Shown here piece after piece: positions 17,277 to 25,434 of a DNA stretch of 64,000 nucleotides; within the stretch, counting starts at the first letter, position 1, and every line of letters starts with the position of its first letter. The position numbers were made by a program, and so were the translations under genes. The notes beneath the pieces are model-generated. The model ran no database searches. It was not told the DNA's origin and saw only the letters and a program-made list of their open reading frames with translations. The stretch covers positions 1-64,000 of the forward strand of contig VXRJ01000003.1 in NCBI GenBank assembly GCA_009838525.1, read 5' to 3'. This DNA comes from Acidobacteriota bacterium. GTDB lineage: Bacteria > Acidobacteriota > Vicinamibacteria > Vicinamibacterales > UBA8438.

Positions 17277-17795
17277 ATGTCGAAGTTGACGCAGCGTACG
17301 GCGCTCACCGCGGTCGCCGTCGTCGTGATCGTGCTCGCCGCCGGGTTCGTGGGCTGGTCGGCCACCTGTCCGTGCGAACGGACGCCTGGCGGCTGGCTGT
17401 TCGGCACGGCGCATGACGACGCGGTGGACGACTGGACTTTCGCCAACCAGGTGACGCTCTGCCAGATTCAGATTCGTACCGGGCTTCTACCGCACGCGAT
17501 CAATCTGAACTGCTTCGCCAACCGCGACGGCCACCTCTATCTGAGCTGCTCGAACTGCGACGGCAAGCGCTGGTCCGGCTACGCGGTGGACGACGGGTGG
17601 GCGCGGCTGCGGCTCGACGGCACCGTCTACCCGGTGACCCTGACCCGCGTGCTCGACGCGGCAGAGCTCGATCAGGCATGGGAAGCGCGGCTCGACAAGC
17701 TGCACAGCCTGGAGGAGCCGGCCAACCCGCCGGCGCCGCTCGGCTCGCCGCGCCCCGACGGCTGGTGGACATTCCGCGTCGTCTCGCGCGGCTAG
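17277..17795 (+). CDS. Membrane-anchored small protein, possible F420-type split-barrel
   Basis: A 172-residue protein with one N-terminal transmembrane helix (about 8-28) and a Cys-rich ectodomain (CPC near 31-33, CSNC near 91-94). The central part, FANRDGHLYLSCSNCDGKRW followed by DDGWARLRLDGTVYPVTLTRV and a C-terminal helix, resembles in layout the split beta-barrel of deazaflavin-dependent reductases. I base this on pattern only. The idea is helped by its position 24 bases after fbiC in the same direction, probably one transcript. Other options are a different flavin or haem-binding barrel. Confidence 0.55.
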   Translation: MSKLTQRTALTAVAVVVIVLAAGFVGWSATCPCERTPGGWLFGTAHDDAVDDWTFANQVTLCQIQIRTGLLPHAINLNCFANRDGHLYLSCSNCDGKRWSGYAVDDGWARLRLDGTVYPVTLTRVLDAAELDQAWEARLDKLHSLEEPANPPAPLGSPRPDGWWTFRVVSRG

Positions 17796-17837
17796 CGCGC
17801 CTGCGGGCGCAGGCGGCGCAGGTCCCAGGAGGACGGC

Positions 17838-19028
17838 ATGGTGATCACTCGACGACAGTTCGTCCGCACCGCCGCCGCCGCGGCGGCGGCGGTGGGAGCG
17901 CGACCCGCGGACGTGGCCGCCCAGAGCCCGGATCTCGTCGTCAGGGGCGGACGCGTGCTCGATCCGTCACAGCACCTCGACGCGATCCGTGACGTGGCGA
18001 TTTCCGCCGGCCGCATCACCGCGGTTGAACCGAGCCTCGGGACCAACGGCGCCCAGGTAATCGACGCCCGGGGACGGTTCGTCGTACCGGGCCTGCTCGA
18101 CGTCCACACGCACTACGCGAGGGACGCCGAGGGTCAGCGAATCTGTCTCGAAGATGGGGTCACCGCGTGGGTGGACGCCGGTTCGGCGGGCGCCGACTCG
18201 CTCGACGACCTGGCCGCCCTCGCGCGCTCGTCGCCGCAGCAGGGCCGCATCCTGATCAACATCGGCCGGGCCGGGATTCTGCGCGACGGCGACACCATGG
18301 ACCTCGCGCTGGCCGATGTCGAGGTCGCGAAGGAGGCAGTGGGCCGCAACCGCGATGTCGTCGTGGGGGTCAAGGCACGGCTGACCGAAGGTGTCGCGGC
18401 CGACGACGTGGAGGTGCTGCGCCGGACGCAGGAGGTCGCGTCATTCTTCGATCTGCCCGTGATGATCCACATGGGGCAGACCGCCTCGCCAATGTCGACG
18501 ATCCTGGACCAGCTCAAGCCGGGCGACATCGTCACGCACATGCTGGCCCCGCCCCCGAACGCCATCGTCAACGACGACGGCCGGATCGACCCGAGCGTGC
18601 TCGCAGCGCGACGCCGCGGCATCTGGTTCGATGTCGCCAACGGCCGGACCGGCCACGTGCGATGGGACACCGTCGACCAGATCATGGCGGCCGGCTTCTG
18701 GCCCGACACCATCTCGACCGACGGCAACACCACGAGCCGCAGCGTGCCGGGCGTGGTCGACCTGCCGAATGTCATGTCCAAGTTCCTGAACTTCGGAATG
18801 ACCCTCGAACAGGTAGTCGCCTGCGCCACCGTCAACGCGTCGCGCGTCTTCCCCCACCTGAACGACCTGGGCACCCTGCATGTCGGCGCCCGCGCCGACG
18901 TGACGCTGCTCGAGCTCCGCGTCGGCACATTCGAATTCGTCGACAATTACGAGAACATCCGCACCGGACCGCAACGGCTCTTCCCGGCCGGCACCATCCA
19001 TGGCGGCGAGTGGATCCCGCGCGCCTGA
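17838..19028 (+). CDS. Tat-exported amidohydrolase/dihydroorotase-like hydrolase
   Basis: A 396-residue metal-dependent amidohydrolase with a twin-arginine signal (RRQFVRTAAAAAAAVG, residues 5-20). The metal-site HxH motif is in LDVHTHYARD; the composite-domain signatures VVRGGRVLDPSQHLDAIRD and VIDARGRFVVPGLLDVHTH are typical. Further family motifs include VIMIHMGQ-like LPVMIHMGQT and DGNTTSRS toward the C-terminus. The closest group is the deacetylase/dihydroorotase-like branch that hydrolyses cyclic amides or N-acyl groups; substrate unknown. ATG 17838 follows AGGAGG. The next gene starts eight bases after its stop, suggesting an operon. Confidence 0.88.
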   Translation: MVITRRQFVRTAAAAAAAVGARPADVAAQSPDLVVRGGRVLDPSQHLDAIRDVAISAGRITAVEPSLGTNGAQVIDARGRFVVPGLLDVHTHYARDAEGQRICLEDGVTAWVDAGSAGADSLDDLAALARSSPQQGRILINIGRAGILRDGDTMDLALADVEVAKEAVGRNRDVVVGVKARLTEGVAADDVEVLRRTQEVASFFDLPVMIHMGQTASPMSTILDQLKPGDIVTHMLAPPPNAIVNDDGRIDPSVLAARRRGIWFDVANGRTGHVRWDTVDQIMAAGFWPDTISTDGNTTSRSVPGVVDLPNVMSKFLNFGMTLEQVVACATVNASRVFPHLNDLGTLHVGARADVTLLELRVGTFEFVDNYENIRTGPQRLFPAGTIHGGEWIPRA

Positions 19029-19036
19029 CGGCTAAC

Positions 19037-20242
19037 ATGACTGCACTGGCTCGAGTCGCAACGCCAGCCGGCGCGCTGCTCGCGCTGTCGATTGCCGTGG
19101 CCGCGCCGTTCGTGGCGCCGGCAACCGCGCCGTTCGCGGCGCAGGACGCGCAGGTGGATGTCCATCGGTTCGTCACGCACACCATCGCCGCCGAAATGAC
19201 GAACGGCTATCAGCCGATCGTGGTGGACCTGAACGCCGACGGCCGGCTGGACGTGATTGGCCTCTCGACCCGGCTCCCGGATCTGGTCTGGTTCGAAAAC
19301 CCCGACTGGCAGCGGCATGTCATCACCACCGGCCTGAACCGATCCATCAACCTGGCCGCCCGCGATCTGGACGGCGACGGCATACCGGAACTGGCAATCG
19401 CCCACGCCTTCGGCACCACGCACCCCAACAGCCTCGGGATCCTGTCGCTGCTGACCCATCAAGGAGACCCGACGCGCCCCTGGCGCGTCCGCGAACTGGA
19501 CCGCACGCCAACCGTCCATCGACTGCGCTGGGCGGACATCGACGGTAGCGGCCGGCCGGTCCTGATCAGCGCTCCGCTCTCAGGTCCCGCCGCGACCGCA
19601 CCCGACTACCGCGACGACGTGCCGCTCTACTGGTACCGCCCGGACGACTGGACGCGCCGCACCCTGGCCGAGACGGGCCAGGGCGTCGTCCACGGCCTGC
19701 AGGTGAAACCGTGGGACGACCCGGAACGGGACGCCGTCTTCAGCGCGAGCTTTGGTGGCGTGCAGGTGCACCGCTACATCGACGGCGAATGGATTCCTGA
19801 ACTGCTCGTTTCTGGCGATCCCGCGCCGTGGCCGGAGAGCGGCGCCAGCGACGTCGATACCGGCCGCCTTGGCGAGCGCGCGTTTGTCACCACCATCGAA
19901 CCGTGGCACGGCCCCCAGGTCGTCGTCTATCGCGAGGACAACGGCGGCTGGACACGCCAGGTAATCGACACGATCGGAAGCGGCCACACCATCGTGACCG
20001 CCGACTTCGACAACGACGGTCGGGACGAAATCGTGACCGGTGACCGTGGCGACAGCGAGATGCTGTACCTCTACGCATCAACGGACCCGAGCGGCGCCAA
20101 CTGGTCCCGTCAGACGCTCGACGACGACATGTCCCCCTCCGCCTGCGTGGTGGCCGATCTCGATGCCGACGCCGACACGGACCTCGTCTGCATCGGCGGC
20201 CGTACTGCCAATCTCAAGTGGTACGAGAACGTCTCACCCTGA
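19037..20242 (+). CDS. Exported FG-GAP/VCBS repeat protein
   Basis: A 401-residue secreted protein (signal peptide about 1-35). It carries repeats of the FG-GAP/VCBS type with calcium-loop sequences VVDLNADGRLDVIG, ARDLDGDGIPELAIA, TADFDNDGRDEIVTG and VADLDADADTDLVCIG. This predicts a beta-propeller that binds Ca2+ and partner molecules outside the cytoplasm. It begins eight bases after the amidohydrolase stop and is likely cotranscribed with it. No enzyme motif is visible. Confidence 0.82.
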   Translation: MTALARVATPAGALLALSIAVAAPFVAPATAPFAAQDAQVDVHRFVTHTIAAEMTNGYQPIVVDLNADGRLDVIGLSTRLPDLVWFENPDWQRHVITTGLNRSINLAARDLDGDGIPELAIAHAFGTTHPNSLGILSLLTHQGDPTRPWRVRELDRTPTVHRLRWADIDGSGRPVLISAPLSGPAATAPDYRDDVPLYWYRPDDWTRRTLAETGQGVVHGLQVKPWDDPERDAVFSASFGGVQVHRYIDGEWIPELLVSGDPAPWPESGASDVDTGRLGERAFVTTIEPWHGPQVVVYREDNGGWTRQVIDTIGSGHTIVTADFDNDGRDEIVTGDRGDSEMLYLYASTDPSGANWSRQTLDDDMSPSACVVADLDADADTDLVCIGGRTANLKWYENVSP

Positions 20243-20243
20243 C

Positions 20244-20261
20244 CGCCTGCCCTGGCGGGCG
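20244..20261. terminator. GC hairpin between convergent genes
   Basis: CGCCTG and CGGGCG arms (one G-T pair) with loop CCCTGG lie two bases after the FG-GAP stop and just before the stop of the convergent phosphatidyltransferase. It is followed by a weak T-rich stretch on the plus strand. It could serve as a two-way terminator. Confidence 0.35.
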
Positions 20262-20269
20262 CGTTGCTT

Positions 20270-20806
20270 CTACTGGCTCCGGCGAACGGCGGTGGCGCGA
20301 TCGGCGATGGAGACCAGTGTTGACACAACCAGTAGCCACGCCACGGCGCTGGCGAGGAACAGCAGTGGTGACGTCAGGACGGGTACGAGATCCAGGCGCG
20401 CCGTGGCGATGATGACCAGCGGGGCGAAGTAGGCGATACCGTTCCACCGGCCAATCCGGCTCATGCGGAGGCGCGCCTGACGCTGAATCCAGTACGAGTC
20501 GACGACGTACTGCGCGAACGCGATCGCAATCAGGACCGGTAACAGCCATGGGACGTGGCCGGCGACCGCCGCCCCGCCCAGACAGGTCGTGACGAAGAAG
20601 CAGTCGACGGCATGGTCGAAGAGCTGTCCGCGAGGTGAAGCGGTGCCCTGCCGGCGGGCGACCATGCCGTCAAAGTAATCGCTCGCAAGCGCTACCGCGA
20701 GCAGGAGTCCGGCCAGGCCGGCGTGGAAAAAAGTCGGACGCGCGAAGGCGACGGCTAACGGAAGCGTCAGGCCGAAGCGGAGCGCGGTCAGGAGATGGGC
20801 GATCAC
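20270..20806 (-). CDS. CDP-alcohol phosphatidyltransferase, small type
   Basis: A 178-residue polytopic membrane protein with the complete family signature DX2DGX2ARX8GX3DX3D: DYFDGMVARR at about residues 43-52 followed by G60, D64 and D68. It transfers a phosphatidyl group from a CDP-linked lipid to an alcohol; the acceptor (glycerol phosphate, inositol, serine or another) cannot be read from sequence. The start is GTG at 20806, one base from the end of an inverted-repeat element, so its upstream region is wholly repeat DNA. It is probably in the same transcription unit as the two upstream minus-strand membrane genes. Confidence 0.9.
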   Translation of the reverse strand: MIAHLLTALRFGLTLPLAVAFARPTFFHAGLAGLLLAVALASDYFDGMVARRQGTASPRGQLFDHAVDCFFVTTCLGGAAVAGHVPWLLPVLIAIAFAQYVVDSYWIQRQARLRMSRIGRWNGIAYFAPLVIIATARLDLVPVLTSPLLFLASAVAWLLVVSTLVSIADRATAVRRSQ

Positions 20807-20990
20807 CTAGCAGTCCGTGGTGAAACCCCGCGTAGCACCGAGAGCGGCGAGGCACCCGGCTGACAAGGCGCGACGAGGGAGCATATTGGCCATATGGCGA
20901 CCGCGGGCTGACGCAGTCCGTGGAGCAACGCCGTTCAGCCGGGATGCATCGCCGCTCGAATGTAGCGGGGGTTTCACCACGGGCTGCTAG
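20807..20990. mobile_element. MITE-like element with 23-bp terminal inverted repeats
   Basis: The ends 20807-20829 and 20968-20990 are inverted copies of each other over 23 bases with one mismatch; each begins CTAGCAG and continues CCGTGGTGAAACCCC. The 184-base body codes for nothing I recognise and holds a further partial copy of the end (GCAGTCCGTGG at 20913-20923). The left end abuts the GTG start of the phosphatidyltransferase and the right end supplies the TAG stop of the following membrane gene. No target-site duplication was identified. It may be two facing copies of the stop-associated repeat described separately. Confidence 0.5.
20954..20982 (-). repeat. Stop-associated 29-bp repeat, copy 1
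   Basis: Read on the minus strand it is CCGTGGTGAA, then A, CCCCC and GCTACATTCGAGC. It begins four bases after the TAG stop of the membrane protein gene ending at 20987. The same sequence with the same spacing occurs after ligD and after the CobN-family gene. Confidence 0.7.
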
Positions 20991-21973
20991 CCGAACAGTT
21001 CCCGCTGGGCGCGGGGCCAGAACGCAGCGCCGATGAGGGCGTTGAAAAGGATGAAGAAGTTGTGCTGCACGAAGCCGAATGCGGCCATCTGGCCCTCGTT
21101 CTCGGGGAACAGAATGACCCAGAAAGTGATCGCGGCGGCCCGCATCGGCGTAGGTACGGCGGCGGCAAAGAAGACGACCGGGAGGTAGCCGAGCAGCGAC
21201 AGAAACGACGCATCCACGCCGAACAGCCGAAGCGCGGTCGTGTAGACGAGTACGGCGGCCAGCAGCGCCGGTGACCGGAGCGCGAGGAACAGGAGATAGT
21301 GCCGCAGCGTCGCGACCCGAAACGCATGGAGGATCCGCTTGCTCCGCAACGGGTTGCCGGCCAGGATGGCGCCGCGGAAGTAAAGAAGCCAGACCGCGAG
21401 GACCGGCACCGCGGCGCCGGCCAGCCACGGCATCAGGCCGAATGCCGCGGGCAAGTCGCCGCCGCTCGCGCCGTACCCCACCGTTGCCCAGAACAGCAGG
21501 TAGAAGACCTCGCAGAACATGATGAACAGCATCACCGATCCCACTTCCCAACCCGGCACCTGATGCCGCCGGTGGAGGTAGTAGGCCATCGCGCCCTTGC
21601 CGATCTGCTCGTTGAAGATGGAGATGATGTAGGCGCTCGCCCGTACCGGCAGGAGATCGCGGTACCGGATGGACGTTACGAACCAGTTGAGGGCGCGGGT
21701 CACGACGAGCGTGTCGATAAGGAAGTAGAAGCCCGAGTAGGCCATCATCAACACGATCCATGAGATCCAGTCGACACCGCTGAAGACGCGCGTCATGTAG
21801 TCGACGAGGGAAAGCCCCTCGCGTGCCGCGGCGCCGTTCAGCCGCACGTAGAGGTACGCGAAGCAGGCGATGCTCAGCGCCAGGAACGCGGCGCGGCCGG
21901 CGCGGCTCGCACCGGGCCGCCCGGGGGGCGGCGGGGCGGCGGAGTCAGCCGGTTCGACAGCCGGCGTGCTCAT
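20987..21973 (-). CDS. Polytopic membrane protein, lysylphosphatidylglycerol synthase TM-like
   Basis: A 328-residue protein with a Pro/Ala-rich N-terminus and about eight hydrophobic helices (for example FLALSIACFAYLYV and LLFLALRSPALLAAVLVYT). The layout, with charged NEQIGKGAMAYYL after the first helices, resembles the flippase-like transmembrane region of lysylphosphatidylglycerol synthases and related UPF0104 proteins, but no aminoacyl-transferase domain follows. A role in moving or modifying lipids would fit its neighbours. The ATG at 21973 overlaps the stop of the upstream gene by four bases, so they are translationally coupled. Its stop codon lies within repeat DNA. Confidence 0.7.
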   Translation of the reverse strand: MSTPAVEPADSAAPPPPGRPGASRAGRAAFLALSIACFAYLYVRLNGAAAREGLSLVDYMTRVFSGVDWISWIVLMMAYSGFYFLIDTLVVTRALNWFVTSIRYRDLLPVRASAYIISIFNEQIGKGAMAYYLHRRHQVPGWEVGSVMLFIMFCEVFYLLFWATVGYGASGGDLPAAFGLMPWLAGAAVPVLAVWLLYFRGAILAGNPLRSKRILHAFRVATLRHYLLFLALRSPALLAAVLVYTTALRLFGVDASFLSLLGYLPVVFFAAAVPTPMRAAAITFWVILFPENEGQMAAFGFVQHNFFILFNALIGAAFWPRAQRELFG

Positions 21974-22920
21974 GCGGAACCCTCCCGTGACGCGGCAGCC
22001 TTGCACAGGCGGTCGATCGATCCCGCGAGCGGCGTCAGCGTCACGCCCAGCTCCCCGTCGGCATTCCGGTCGACCGCCTCATCGGAGGTGATCACGTCGA
22101 TCACGTCCGGCGTGAGACCACCGCTGCGAACCAGACCGGCGAGGCGCGAGACAAGCCTGGCCAGCCAGACCGGCGTCGATCCAATCGCAACCTCGCGTCC
22201 CAGTCGCCGCGCCGTCTGCTCCACCAGATCACGGTAAGTGACGGTGGTCGGTCCGACCAGCTCGCAGGTCCGTGCGCCGTCCTCGGGCCGCCGGCAGCAG
22301 TTCAGGATCGCGCGGCAGAGGTCATCAACGTCCAGCGGACGCAAGTGATGCGTCCCGCCGCCCAGCAGCCGGGTCGACGCGCCCGAGGCGTCGCGGAGTA
22401 GCGCCCGGCCGCCCGCCGTGCCGGGACCGAGCAGCAGCGGCGTCCGCACGTTGGTGGCGCCGATGCCCGCCTCGGCCACCAGGCGTTCCGCCTCTCCCTT
22501 GGACCGGAAGTACCCGTTGGGGGATGCAGGATCAGCGCCTACCGAGCTGATGAAGACAACGTGCCGAACGCCTGTCGCCCGGGCCGCCGCGACGACCGCG
22601 CGCGTCGACTCGACATTTCCCCGGCGGTAGTCCGACGTCGGGGTTTCGAACAGGATGCCGGCGAGATGCACCACGCAGTCGGCGCCGTCGAACGCGGTCT
22701 GCAGGCTGGCCGGATCACCGTAGTGAATGACGTGCGGCGTGATGCGGGGCGACCGCGGCAGAACGTCGACCGCCTCCGGGCGCCGCACCGCCGCGGCGGC
22801 CCCGAGGGTGTCGTCCAGGGCGACCTGCGCCAGCAGCTCGCAACCAACGGCGCTGTTGGCGCCGGTAACGGCGAGTTTCCTGCCAACACGCGCGTCGACT
22901 GCCTGCGGGTCCGAGGCCAT
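21970..22920 (-). CDS. NAD(P)-binding SDR/NmrA-type epimerase-like protein
   Basis: A 316-residue atypical short-chain dehydrogenase. The Rossmann motif is VTGANSAVGCELL (residues about 18-30, TGxxGxxG-like), followed by CVVHLAGI and HVVFISSVGADP and a YFRSKGEAERLV segment in which the Tyr-Lys pair is altered (YxxSK spacing). This pattern matches the NDUFA9/NmrA-like branch that often binds NAD(P) and acts on quinone or lipid substrates. It heads a minus-strand operon with the flippase-like gene. It is divergent from the secreted-family gene at 22975. Confidence 0.82.
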   Translation of the reverse strand: MASDPQAVDARVGRKLAVTGANSAVGCELLAQVALDDTLGAAAAVRRPEAVDVLPRSPRITPHVIHYGDPASLQTAFDGADCVVHLAGILFETPTSDYRRGNVESTRAVVAAARATGVRHVVFISSVGADPASPNGYFRSKGEAERLVAEAGIGATNVRTPLLLGPGTAGGRALLRDASGASTRLLGGGTHHLRPLDVDDLCRAILNCCRRPEDGARTCELVGPTTVTYRDLVEQTARRLGREVAIGSTPVWLARLVSRLAGLVRSGGLTPDVIDVITSDEAVDRNADGELGVTLTPLAGSIDRLCKAAASREGSA

Positions 22921-22974
22921 GCCGTGGTATGCTACGGGAATCCTTCCGTACTGTGTGTCACTGGAGGTCATGAG

Positions 22975-23943
22975 ATGACAGGTGAACGCTCGGCAACAAA
23001 GCTCTTTACCATCGCGCTGGCTGGCCTGCTGGCGCTGCCCGTCCTCGCGATCGCGCAGGAAGCTCCCGAGACCGCATGGGGCGCGCCTGACCTGCAGGGG
23101 GTCTGGGACTTCCGGACCATTACGCCGCTCCAGCGTCCGTCGGACCTGGGCGACAAGGCGTTCCTGACCGAGGAAGAGGCGGCGGAACGCGAGGCGCGGG
23201 CGGTTCAGCGCGACCTCGATCTGTTGGAACGGGACGCCCAGCGGACCGAAGCGGGCGGGAGCATCGGAGCCTACAACAACTTCTGGATGGACCGCGGCAC
23301 ACGTGACGTCGGAACGCGGCGGACCTCGCTCATCGTCGACCCGCCGAACGGCCGCCTGCCAATCGCGACCGAGCGCGGACAGGCGCGCAACGCCATGGGC
23401 CGCGGTTCCTTCGGCGCCTACATCCCGGCGTCCTACACCGCGCTGAGCAACGCGGACCGCTGCATGATGGGCTTCAACGCCGGTCCGCCGATCACGCCGG
23501 GCGGCTACAACCAGAACGTGCAGATCTTCCAGACTCCCAACGAGGTCGTGCTCCTGACCGAAATGGTCCACACCGTCCGCGTCATCCCGATCGAAGACGG
23601 ACGCCCGGCCATTCATGACGAGCGGCTCGCCCAGTGGTCCGGCGTATCGCGCGGTTACTGGGACGGCGACACCCTGGTGGTCGAGACGACCAACTTCGAC
23701 GAGAAACGCAACTGGCGCGGCACCAGCTCGACCATGCGGCTGGTGGAGCGATTCACCCGCATCGACGAGGGGACCCTGGAGTACGAGTTCACGGTGAACG
23801 ACCCGATGACCTGGGTCCGCCCCTGGACGGTGAACCTCCCGATGGTCAAGAACGACCTGCCGCTCTTCGAGTATGCCTGCCACGAGGGGAACTACTCGAT
23901 GGAGACGATGCTCACCGGCGCGCGCGCCGATGAAGCCCGGTAG
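22975..23943 (+). CDS. Secreted protein of the PDLQG-type family, copy 2
   Basis: A 322-residue exported protein with signal peptide ending AIAQ, then WGAPDLQGVWDFRTITPL and the same block order as the copies at 13557 and 24011. It is nearly identical to the next gene: the last roughly 440 bases (about 23485-23925) match 24515-24955 without a difference that I could find, at a constant offset of 1030, while the N-terminal thirds differ. This means a recent tandem duplication or later gene conversion. The ATG at 22975 has GGAGG about seven bases before it. Function unknown. Confidence 0.82.
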   Translation: MTGERSATKLFTIALAGLLALPVLAIAQEAPETAWGAPDLQGVWDFRTITPLQRPSDLGDKAFLTEEEAAEREARAVQRDLDLLERDAQRTEAGGSIGAYNNFWMDRGTRDVGTRRTSLIVDPPNGRLPIATERGQARNAMGRGSFGAYIPASYTALSNADRCMMGFNAGPPITPGGYNQNVQIFQTPNEVVLLTEMVHTVRVIPIEDGRPAIHDERLAQWSGVSRGYWDGDTLVVETTNFDEKRNWRGTSSTMRLVERFTRIDEGTLEYEFTVNDPMTWVRPWTVNLPMVKNDLPLFEYACHEGNYSMETMLTGARADEAR

Positions 23944-24010
23944 GCGCCGACCGCGAGTTCGGTTTTGGTTTCGTCAGTCCGTGCAGTCAGGCAGTTGAGG
24001 GAGAAGTGCA

Positions 24011-24976
24011 ATGGCGCGTAGGTATTCGGCACTGTTGATCATCACGTTGGCTGGCCTGCTGGCGCTGCCGGCGGCGTCTCTGGCGCAGGAAGCGCCCGAG
24101 ACCGCATGGGGCGCGCCCGACCTGCAGGGGGTCTGGGATTTCCGCACCATTACGCCGCTCCAGCGTCCGTCGGACCTGGGCGACAAGGCGTTCCTGACCG
24201 AGGAAGAGGCGGCCGAACGCGAGGCGCGGGCATTGGAGCGCGAAGTCGAGCTGTGGGAAGCGGATGCCCGGCGCACCGAAGCCGGTGGGAGCGTCGGCGG
24301 CTACAACAACTTCTGGATGGATCGCGGCACCCGCGACGTCGGCACGCGGCGGACCTCGCTCATCGTCGACCCGCCGAACGGCCGCCTGCCCATCGCCACC
24401 GAGCGGGGACAGGCGCGCAACGCCATGGGCCGCGGCTCCTTCGGCGCCTACATCCCGGCGTCGTACACCGCGCTGAGCAACGCGGACCGCTGCATGATGG
24501 GCTTCAACGCCGGCCCGCCGATCACGCCGGGCGGCTACAACCAGAACGTGCAGATCTTCCAGACTCCCAACGAGGTCGTGCTCCTGACCGAAATGGTCCA
24601 CACCGTCCGCGTCATCCCGATCGAAGACGGACGCCCGGCCATTCATGACGAGCGGCTCGCCCAGTGGTCCGGCGTATCGCGCGGTTACTGGGACGGCGAC
24701 ACCCTGGTGGTCGAGACGACCAACTTCGACGAGAAACGCAACTGGCGCGGCACCAGCTCGACCATGCGGCTGGTGGAGCGATTCACCCGCATCGACGAGG
24801 GGACCCTGGAGTACGAGTTCACGGTGAACGACCCGATGACCTGGGTCCGCCCCTGGACGGTGAACCTCCCGATGGTCAAGAACGACCTGCCGCTCTTCGA
24901 GTATGCCTGCCACGAGGGGAACTACTCGATGGAGACGATGCTCACCGGCGCACGCACCGATGAGGGAGGCCGGTAG
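24011..24976 (+). CDS. Secreted protein of the PDLQG-type family, copy 3
   Basis: A 321-residue exported protein with signal peptide ending SLAQ. It forms a tandem pair with the gene 67 bases upstream, sharing an apparently identical 3' part. Differences cluster in the signal peptide and around residues 68-100. The last codons GAGGGAGGCCGG contain the ribosome site for the following coxG reading frame, which continues in the same frame after the TAG at 24974-24976. Function unknown. Confidence 0.82.
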   Translation: MARRYSALLIITLAGLLALPAASLAQEAPETAWGAPDLQGVWDFRTITPLQRPSDLGDKAFLTEEEAAEREARALEREVELWEADARRTEAGGSVGGYNNFWMDRGTRDVGTRRTSLIVDPPNGRLPIATERGQARNAMGRGSFGAYIPASYTALSNADRCMMGFNAGPPITPGGYNQNVQIFQTPNEVVLLTEMVHTVRVIPIEDGRPAIHDERLAQWSGVSRGYWDGDTLVVETTNFDEKRNWRGTSSTMRLVERFTRIDEGTLEYEFTVNDPMTWVRPWTVNLPMVKNDLPLFEYACHEGNYSMETMLTGARTDEGGR

Positions 24977-25420
24977 CTGGAAGTTTCCGCCAGCTACACG
25001 TTCGACGCCCCGCGGCAGCGGGTTTGGAACCTTCTCGTTGACCCTTCGGTAATCGCCTCGTGCCTACCCGGGTGCGAGGCGATGGAGCAGACCGCGGAAG
25101 ATACCTACCGCGCGAAGCTCACCATGGGAATCGCCTCGGTCACCGGTCAGTACGAGGGGACCGTCCGGATGAGCGAAAAGAACGCCCCGGCCGGCTACAC
25201 CTTGCTGGTTCAGGGAAGAGGCTCGCCCGGCTTCGTAAACGGGTCAGCCACCGTCACCCTCGCGGAATCTGACGGCGGGGCCTCAACGCGGGTCGACGTC
25301 ATCGGAAAGGCGCAGGTCGGGGGAACTATCGCGCGCGTCGGCCAGCGCCTTCTGGGCGGCGTTTCGAAGATGATGATGGACCGCTTCTTCGCCTGCCTGC
25401 AGGAAAAGGCGGCACAGTAG
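24977..25420 (+). CDS. coxG: CoxG-like SRPBCC protein with apparent CTG start
   Basis: About 147 residues of the SRPBCC/CoxG family, helix-grip proteins that in CO dehydrogenase clusters help attach or mature the enzyme. The full fold is present from LEVSASYTFDAPRQRVWNLL through PGCEAMEQ to the C-terminal helix GGVSKMMMDRFFACLQEK. The first in-frame ATG (25082) would delete the first strand and helix. The only start that keeps the fold is CTG at 24977, directly after the TAG of the upstream gene, with GAGGGAGG at 24962-24969 seven bases before it. It is 17 kb from the coxSLM genes, an odd place for coxG. Confidence 0.8.
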   Translation: MEVSASYTFDAPRQRVWNLLVDPSVIASCLPGCEAMEQTAEDTYRAKLTMGIASVTGQYEGTVRMSEKNAPAGYTLLVQGRGSPGFVNGSATVTLAESDGGASTRVDVIGKAQVGGTIARVGQRLLGGVSKMMMDRFFACLQEKAAQ

Positions 25421-25434
25421 AGCCGCCGGCGTGA

